Assembly (NCBI GenBank): GCA_965243345.1
Contig: CBDEUR010000003.1
Coordinates: 1 to 64,000, forward strand
DNA length: 64,000 nucleotides
Source: Bin52 sp965243345
Lineage (GTDB): Bacteria; Pseudomonadota; Alphaproteobacteria; Thalassobaculales; Thalassobaculaceae
Direction: 5' to 3'
Shown: in pieces, positions 59,401-64,000 of the stretch
Numbering within the stretch: the first letter of the stretch is position 1
Layout of the letters: every line of letters starts with the position of its first letter
The notes under the pieces: generated by a model
Database searches by the model: none
Seen by the model: only the letters and a program-made list of their open reading frames with translations
What the model was told of the DNA's origin: nothing
Translations under genes and position numbers: made by a program

Positions 59401-59627
59401 GCGGTGAACGACGCCGAGAGCACCGCCACCGCCGCCCCCGAGGCGGTGACCGTGAAGTCCGCCGGGTCCAGCAGCTTCCTCTGGTCCAGCACGTGCCCGA
59501 GCGCGAGCGTCACGGTGCTGCCGTTCACGACATGCCGCTGCGCCTGCGCCGCCCCGGCGCCGAGCAGCAGGGCAAGCGACAGGCCGAGTGACAGGACGGC
59601 CCGGTGCAGGGTTCGGTGAATGGTCAT
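56415..59627 (-). CDS. Calx-beta autotransporter (surface adhesin-like)
   Basis: This 1070-residue protein has a clear Sec signal (1 to about 29, LSLGLSLALLLGAGAAQA), then a SwmB-like beta domain (VTLALGHVLDQRKLLDPADF), a LTASFHG module, another SwmB-like domain (RARLSDRRTVSLEISKTHPA), a second module, a Calx-beta domain (TVTVDYATRNGTATAGEDYT), the linker RMWLARFGRTVADHV and a C-terminal beta-barrel of about 280 residues ending MLRAGIRW. Predicted to be exported and anchored in the outer membrane, exposing the N-terminal domains. GGGAGGAA precedes the ATG at 59627, which lies 29 bp after the adhesin gene stop, so the two are an operon. The barrel is very similar to that of the protein at 49625. 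Confidence 0.92.
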   Translation of the reverse strand: MTIHRTLHRAVLSLGLSLALLLGAGAAQAQRHVVNGSTVTLALGHVLDQRKLLDPADFTVTASGAAVAVLSASFTASGRGVALGLARALAAGETATVDYTWPWSGEGLWTASGEQIDSFTLNVGAPGTRALTASFHGLPAAHDASALFGFELRFGEEVAGLTLASVEAALSVTGGRLIDVRRTVRGKNGRMTLRVRPAGAGAVTLALAATADCAVAGAICGKGGRKLAAVSATVPGPADTTPPTPVGAAVDGSLMTVSFDEDLAEPATTAWFKAQWTIDGTGLRHHPNRARLSDRRTVSLEISKTHPAVAGQTVTVSYSASDFLRDAAGNRVADFAMTAAVALPALTARFAGLPAEHDGAKRFEFELRFSEEVAGLRLPAVQAALSVSNGRVVAVRRAVAGQNRRLTVQVRPDGVDDVTVSLPATADCSAAGAICTPDGRKLASALIATVRGPVALSVADARAGEADEALAFTVTLSRAASGTVTVDYATRNGTATAGEDYTFTRGTLSYAAGELEKTVSVPILDDAIDEGEETVTLKLMNPQGAVIGDGEATGTIENSDPLQRMWLARFGRTVADHVTSAVSDRLATPLAGARVTVGGQSLELSGSDDTALLGETLTSIARAMGAPADGGASPGSGYGDGGRPGTGLGIGRSPTPNSAPARTPSGRELLLGSAFHLVREGEGTGPGLAAWGRVTTGGFDGEAPADGGTVRIDGHVTTGILGADAQWKRLLAGVAVSASEGEGSFAQPEVDTGSIESSMTAVSPYARVAVTDRVSVWGLAGWGSGEMTIVQAANDRGQPERTTRTDLGMRLAAVGGRGTLLQPDEANGMELALKADAFLVKTTSQAVSNEGETSAEASRTRLVLEAGRAFRVGGGTLTPGLELGLRHDGGDAETGTGVELGGRVAYAGPGSRLGVEASVRALVAHEDSDYREWGASGALRLAPGASGRGLSFSLSPAWGAASGGADRLWSALDARGLAPEGTFEAGHRLAGEIGYGLSLFGDRWTGTPGLGLGLARGARDYRLGWRLAPAGRGDPGFEVSLDATRNEAANASGAGTQVGHGVMLRAGIRW
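58269..58592 (-). repeat. LTASFHG/DCSAxGAIC module, copy 2 of the smaller autotransporter
   Basis: 108 residues starting LTARFAGLPAEHDGAKRFEF, with RFSEEVAGLRLPAVQAALSV and ADCSAAGAICTPDGRKL. It is most like copy 3 of the giant protein, and both directly precede the Calx-beta domain. Confidence 0.85.
58917..59237 (-). repeat. LTASFHG/DCSAxGAIC module, copy 1 of the smaller autotransporter
   Basis: 107 residues starting LTASFHGLPAAHDASALFGF, with ADCAVAGAICGKGGRKL, ending SATVPGP. The Cys pair is kept although the motif has Ala-Val in place of Ser-Ala. Confidence 0.85.
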
Positions 59628-59656
59628 CTGCCGTTCCTCCCGTTCCGCTCGCCGGC

Positions 59657-62600
59657 TCATCGGATCCCCGTGCACCGGTTCGTCCGCTGGTTCTGCACGT
59701 TCAGGTTCGAGAATGTGTCCACCTCTCCGGTGCTGGCGATCCCCTGGAGCTTGGCGGCGCCGGTGGCGGTCGGCTTGGTGTAGGTGAGCCGGAACGCGAT
59801 GTTGTTGGGCGTCAACACCCCGGCGCAGGGCGGCACCGGGTTCTCGAGCAGGAGGAACAGCTCGCTTCCCTGCACCGAGACGGCGTCGATGCCGATGTCG
59901 ATCTCGGCGGCAGGTGTCTCGGTGTTGTGGAACGTGAACGCCGACGCCGCCGGCACGCTGGACGGGTCCAGCCAGTTATTGGCGCCGAAGAATACCTTCA
60001 AGGTAGCCCCGTCCACTGTCGGGATGATTGAGATGGACGGCACCGGCTTGATGGCCGAAGCGGCGTTCGACTGCTTGGTGAACGCCGCCACGGCGTTGCC
60101 GGCCTTGTCCCGGATCGGGGTGCCGCCGGTCGCGTCGGGGTCGTAGGTGAGATGCCAGACGGTCGTGTTGGCGGTCGAGGCGGCAAGGGTACCGAACGTG
60201 ACGGCGTTGTTGGTCACCGCAAAGTTGTGGGTCGCAATTATGTTGCCCACATCCCCACCGCGTCTCGCCGTGAAGTTCGCGTTGGTCGGCACCGAGCCCG
60301 TGTCCAGCGGCTTGGAGAAGTACAGCGTCACGATCGACTGGGTGCTTTCCGTCGGGTGCTGCACCACCACCATGCCCGGCGCCCCGGGCGGGGTGACGTC
60401 GTGGTTCGAGTCGATCGGGAAGTCCCGGAAGGACTCGACCTCGGTGTGCAGCAACCGGTCCTTCAGCCGCACCGAGGCCGGCTTGAAGTAGCTCAGCCTC
60501 ACCCGTTCGTCGGCGCGCAGCGCCCGTTCCAGCGGCACCGTGACCGTGGACCCCTGGACCGACGCCGTCGCCGTGGCAATGCCCCAGATCGAGCGGCCGT
60601 CGTTGTTGCGGTCCCTCGTCCAGACCTGGAAGGCGCCCGCCGTCGGCGCCGATCCCTCGGCCAGCGCCCGGCTGAACACCACCGTCACCGTGCTCCCCGC
60701 CGCCGAGCCGCGCACCGGCGCCGGCGCCACCGACGCCACCCCGCCGGTCACGTTGGTCACCTCGAGCTGCTGGAACCCCGGCACCAGGCGGTTGCGGCGG
60801 TCCCTCAGCTGGGTGCCCCCGTAGTCCAGCGTCACCCGCTGGCCGGGACGCGCCGGCTGGCTCAGCGTCAGGCGCATCTGCGTCACCGTGTCGCCCTCGT
60901 TCGCCACCGAGTGGAACGAGACCGTGTCCGGATGCTGGTAGGCGCCCGTCTGGCCCTGGACGTCGCCCGCGCTCTGCACGCCGAGTTCGGTGACCAGCAC
61001 GCCCGTGTTCACCGCGGCCGTATTGGACAGTTCCGAATCGAAGGTCACCGTCAGGGTCGCGCCGTCGACCTTGGCGCTCGTCACCCGGACGCCGTTGGCT
61101 TCCGGCACCGAGCCGTCGACCTTGGCCCGCACCGCGCCGCCGAGCTGGCCGCCCGCGGTCGGCAGCCCGGTGAGCGTCCGGCCGGCCGCCTTGCCGGTCT
61201 CGGCGTCGACCAGGGTCGCGCCGTTGGCCAGGAACACCACCTGGTTCGACCCGCCCGTCTGCACCCAGATGCCGTCGTTGTCCGTGTCGCCGGACTGCAC
61301 CGTGTAGGCGAAGCGCAGCACCTGCGCGCCATACTCCAGGCTCTTCAGGGTGGCGAGCCGCCGGCTGTTGCCCAGGTCGGTGTCGTCCGCGCCCAGGTCC
61401 AGGCGCAGCGCGATCCGGCTGTTCGTCCTCGGCAGCGACGCCGCCATCGGGCGGTCGTACTGCACGTCGATCAGGATCTCGTCGTCCCGGACGTAGGTGT
61501 CGTAGATGTTGTTGTTGCCCGAGGAATGGGCCGGACGCGACGCCACCTGCATCAGCCGGATGGTCGGCGTCGCGCCCGTCGCCGGGTCCACCCGCACCTT
61601 GAAGGTCCGCGTCGCCGCGTCGGCCTTGTCCGCCGCGGTCGCGCTGTCCTTGCGCGAGTAGGCCGAGTCATAGTCGTCGGCGGTGTAGGTCGCGGTCCAG
61701 GTGCCCGCCGTGGTCGGCGTGCCCGAGACCGTGCGCGTCTCGGGGTCGAAGCTGAGACCCGGCGGCAGGCCGCTCACATGGTAGAGGTAGAGCCCGGGAT
61801 AGTCGGTCGAGGATATCGTCGTGTCGCCGCCGGTCGCCGCCGGCAGCATCGCGCTGCCGCGCACGTTCTGGGCGAAGCGCAGCAGGCCCGGCGCCTTGAG
61901 GCGCGGCGCGCCGGCCGCGGGGGTGAAGGTGCCGACCGAGAAGGTGTAGGTCACGCTCTTGCTGGCGCCGTGCTCGTCGACAGCGGTCACGGTCGCGACC
62001 ACGTTGGTTCGAGTGCCCGCGGCGACGGCCCTGTTCCACAGCCTGGCGCCGCCGTTACGCGTCGGGGCGACGCGCGGATAGGGAGTGTCTCCGGGATCGT
62101 GCACCGAGCGGACGTTGGCCGGCAGGGTCGCGGAGACCGTGAAGGTCAGGACATCGCCGTTCGCGTCGTGGAAGATCTGGTCAGTTAGAGATCTGGTGGA
62201 GCAGTCCGCCGGAACACTCGCCGCCTCCGGCGCGTTCGAGAGAATTGCCGAGACTTGGACACCGGCCGTCGAATTCTGGGGGCCGCGCGACGGCGTGGTT
62301 GCGGTGTCCACGTCGCAGAAATGGCCGGCTGAGTTCGCGGTGGTGAGATGCGTGAGCACCACCGGCGCGGCGTTGCCGCTTGTCGCCGCCGCCGTCGTGC
62401 GCGTGCGCGTGGGCGACCAGGCGCTCTCGCCGGCGGCGTTCGCCGCGCGCACCTGCACCCGGTAGGTGGTGGCGGCCGTCAGGCCGGAGATGATGACCGG
62501 GCTGGTGAGCGTGCCCCGGGTCGCGCCCGGGTCCGGGATGCCGCTTGCCCCCAGGTCGCCCTCCGCGATCCATTTGCCCGCGCAGGCCGCGTCGGAATTC

Positions 62601-64000
62601 TGGTCGCAATGGCGCAGGTCGTAGTCGATCACGTACGCGCCGTTGACCTTGTCCGGCGCGCTCCAGGCCACCGCCAATTGGCCGCCCTTGCCCGTCACCT
62701 CCGCCACCGTCGGCGTGTCCGGCGCGTCCGGCGGCAGCGCGTCCTTCACTTGGCCGTGGACGGCGAGGCGCAGGATGACGTCCTGGTTGACATTGAGGGT
62801 CCGTCCCCATGACCCGGCGGAGCGGTGGACGCTGTAGTCCTCGATGCTCCACCCCGCGTCACCCGCAATCTGCGTGATGGCGGCGCGCCTGCCGACCCAG
62901 TTGTAGTCGTCCGCGGTCCCGGTCGCGTCGACGACCACGAAATACGTCGTGCTCGGCTCCAGATCGATGCCGCCCACCGCCGTGAACGTATGGCGGGCGC
63001 CGTCCACCGAGGCCAGCGTCAGCGTGCCCAGGACGGTGCCCGTCGGCTCCGCACGGCTGCCGAGCGAGTCGAGCGCCGGGGTGCTCGTCCGGATCTGCAC
63101 GCTGAAGACCGGCCTCGCGCCGACGGCAATCACGGGGATATCCACGCTGGTCAGCTTGTAGCCCCCGGGGGCGGTGCCGGTGGTGAACCCCTGGGCGGGA
63201 TCGATGGTGAAATCCGGTGAGAACAGTTCAGTCGAGATCGCGTCATAGTTGCTCACCAGCGCGCCGGCGGTCCGCGCGGGCCCGAACCCGGTCCGCACCG
63301 GCGCGGTCTTCGCGTAGCCGTGGAGCTCGATCTGCAGAGAGCGGCCACTGCTCATCGAACTCCACGCGTTAGTGTCTTGCCAGTGGGACCGGTTAAACCC
63401 GTTGTTGGCGATGCTCCAGCCCGACGCCGGAGTCGAATCCTCGCCGTCCGCCGCCGTCGTCTTGAATTTGGGAGCCAGATTGGAGTTTGTGTTTGAGGTC
63501 ACGTCCCAGACGACGACGTAGCCCTCGTTCGCGAGCAGGTCGATGCCGCTCCCGGGGGCCGTCCAGGTCACGGTCCCGCTGGCGGTCAGCGAGGGCTTCG
63601 TGAGCGTGCCCAGGCTGTCGCCGGTCGGATGGCCGGTGTTGTCGTGCGCCAGGAAGACCTTCGCGGTGTAGGTCGGACCGCCGCTGTTGCCGACGATCGT
63701 GGTCTTCACCGACGTCAGCTTGTAGCCGCCGGCATTGCTGCCCGTGTCGAACGCCTGGGCGAAGTCTGCGACGAGAAGACGGTCGGTTGCGTGGGCGGCC
63801 TGCCCGGTGTTGCCCACCAGCTCGCCGCTGGTCTGCGCCAGCGCCGGCGCGGCCGTGGCGAGCAGGAACAGGCCGGCGGCGAGGAGGCAGGCCGCCGTGG
63901 CCCCGAGCCGCGAGGGGCGGCCGGGGAGAATGGAAGAAAGGGAGGAGGCAGTCTCTGCCGGACGGCGGGGGCGGGAGGCTAGCGCATGGGCTGAGCCTGC
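59657..64000 (-). CDS. Secreted multi-domain adhesin-like protein (Fn3, Ig, SwmB), partial at window edge
   Basis: The frame is open to the right edge (1448 codons), so the N-terminus may lie outside. A signal segment, ATAACLLAAGLFLLATAAPA then LAQ, is seen near residue 50-75 of the visible part. Then follow two related beta domains (GGYKLTSVKTTI and GGYKLTSVDIPV), an Fn3 domain (ATTYRVQVRAANAAGESAWS), putative Ig (GLSFDPETRTVSGTPTTAGT), and several SwmB-like domains (VTSAKVDGATLTVTFDSELS, TVTVVFSRALAEGSAPTAGA). The C-terminus is soluble, with no barrel or LPXTG-like anchor (ends NRCTGIR). It lies 29 bp upstream of the Calx-beta autotransporter. Suggested to be a secreted partner; the GTG at 63817 is only an internal start. 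Confidence 0.85.
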   Translation of the reverse strand, partial: AGSAHALASRPRRPAETASSLSSILPGRPSRLGATAACLLAAGLFLLATAAPALAQTSGELVGNTGQAAHATDRLLVADFAQAFDTGSNAGGYKLTSVKTTIVGNSGGPTYTAKVFLAHDNTGHPTGDSLGTLTKPSLTASGTVTWTAPGSGIDLLANEGYVVVWDVTSNTNSNLAPKFKTTAADGEDSTPASGWSIANNGFNRSHWQDTNAWSSMSSGRSLQIELHGYAKTAPVRTGFGPARTAGALVSNYDAISTELFSPDFTIDPAQGFTTGTAPGGYKLTSVDIPVIAVGARPVFSVQIRTSTPALDSLGSRAEPTGTVLGTLTLASVDGARHTFTAVGGIDLEPSTTYFVVVDATGTADDYNWVGRRAAITQIAGDAGWSIEDYSVHRSAGSWGRTLNVNQDVILRLAVHGQVKDALPPDAPDTPTVAEVTGKGGQLAVAWSAPDKVNGAYVIDYDLRHCDQNSDAACAGKWIAEGDLGASGIPDPGATRGTLTSPVIISGLTAATTYRVQVRAANAAGESAWSPTRTRTTAAATSGNAAPVVLTHLTTANSAGHFCDVDTATTPSRGPQNSTAGVQVSAILSNAPEAASVPADCSTRSLTDQIFHDANGDVLTFTVSATLPANVRSVHDPGDTPYPRVAPTRNGGARLWNRAVAAGTRTNVVATVTAVDEHGASKSVTYTFSVGTFTPAAGAPRLKAPGLLRFAQNVRGSAMLPAATGGDTTISSTDYPGLYLYHVSGLPPGLSFDPETRTVSGTPTTAGTWTATYTADDYDSAYSRKDSATAADKADAATRTFKVRVDPATGATPTIRLMQVASRPAHSSGNNNIYDTYVRDDEILIDVQYDRPMAASLPRTNSRIALRLDLGADDTDLGNSRRLATLKSLEYGAQVLRFAYTVQSGDTDNDGIWVQTGGSNQVVFLANGATLVDAETGKAAGRTLTGLPTAGGQLGGAVRAKVDGSVPEANGVRVTSAKVDGATLTVTFDSELSNTAAVNTGVLVTELGVQSAGDVQGQTGAYQHPDTVSFHSVANEGDTVTQMRLTLSQPARPGQRVTLDYGGTQLRDRRNRLVPGFQQLEVTNVTGGVASVAPAPVRGSAAGSTVTVVFSRALAEGSAPTAGAFQVWTRDRNNDGRSIWGIATATASVQGSTVTVPLERALRADERVRLSYFKPASVRLKDRLLHTEVESFRDFPIDSNHDVTPPGAPGMVVVQHPTESTQSIVTLYFSKPLDTGSVPTNANFTARRGGDVGNIIATHNFAVTNNAVTFGTLAASTANTTVWHLTYDPDATGGTPIRDKAGNAVAAFTKQSNAASAIKPVPSISIIPTVDGATLKVFFGANNWLDPSSVPAASAFTFHNTETPAAEIDIGIDAVSVQGSELFLLLENPVPPCAGVLTPNNIAFRLTYTKPTATGAAKLQGIASTGEVDTFSNLNVQNQRTNRCTGIR

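Noticed and set aside
51000..64000. CRISPR-like array suspected from repeated DNA in the surface-protein island
   Set aside because: The repeats are about 320 bp, diverged and in frame within coding sequence. They are protein modules, not short direct repeats with spacers.

Overview
The window is a high-GC chromosomal segment of an alphaproteobacterium, probably a free-living heterotroph near the Rhodospirillales. Support comes from the accB-accC-aat block facing an NDUFA12/mlaD/DUF2155 block (both NDUFA12-like and DUF2155 proteins are typical of Alphaproteobacteria), a B12-dependent class II ribonucleotide reductase together with cobyric acid synthase, a glcDEF glycolate oxidase set, and a TRAP solute-binding protein. 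The order assignment is inference. Nothing here looks like a plasmid or prophage replication system.

Layout. 1-10.7 kb is metabolic and housekeeping: two SDRs, a nitroreductase, a VOC protein, DNA polymerase I, a CmcJ/NvfI-type oxygenase, cobQ, a periplasmic cyclophilin, a PaaK-like CoA ligase and an MFS exporter. 10.7-15.2 kb is a toxin-antitoxin island. It holds higBA, whose antitoxin carries an ImmA/IrrE protease domain, and divergently hipBA, whose HipB has a long C-terminal extension with a HEPN-like RNxxxH motif. 15.5-22.1 kb is a catabolic cluster: a thiolase-like protein without the nucleophilic Cys, a DUF35-SDR fusion, a cyclase-type hydrolase, a CoA ligase and a VOC dioxygenase-like protein, then a solitary TRAP binding protein read towards them. 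22.3-41.9 kb is core metabolism and repair: aroQ, accBC, aat, mlaD, NDUFA12, nrdJ, a PRISE-type reductase with a CoA ligase and a dihydroorotase-like enzyme, recD2, a TPR protein, glcFED and rpmJ.

42-49.3 kb is accessory: a nucleotidyltransferase-HEPN fusion, two small proteins of unknown function, and a tandem duplication of an Uma2 endonuclease gene with a lower-GC PLD-type nuclease gene between the copies. The intergenic spaces here are unusually long.

49.3-64 kb is a surface-protein island read on the minus strand. A secreted Fn3/SwmB multi-domain protein, running off the right edge, precedes a Calx-beta autotransporter and an HU-like protein. Next comes a second, larger autotransporter, which combines in one chain the modules of the first two proteins, again followed by an HU-like protein. 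Five copies of a roughly 107-residue module occur in the two autotransporters. This duplicated adhesin-HU arrangement, the HipB extension and the DUF35-SDR fusion are the most unusual items in the window.
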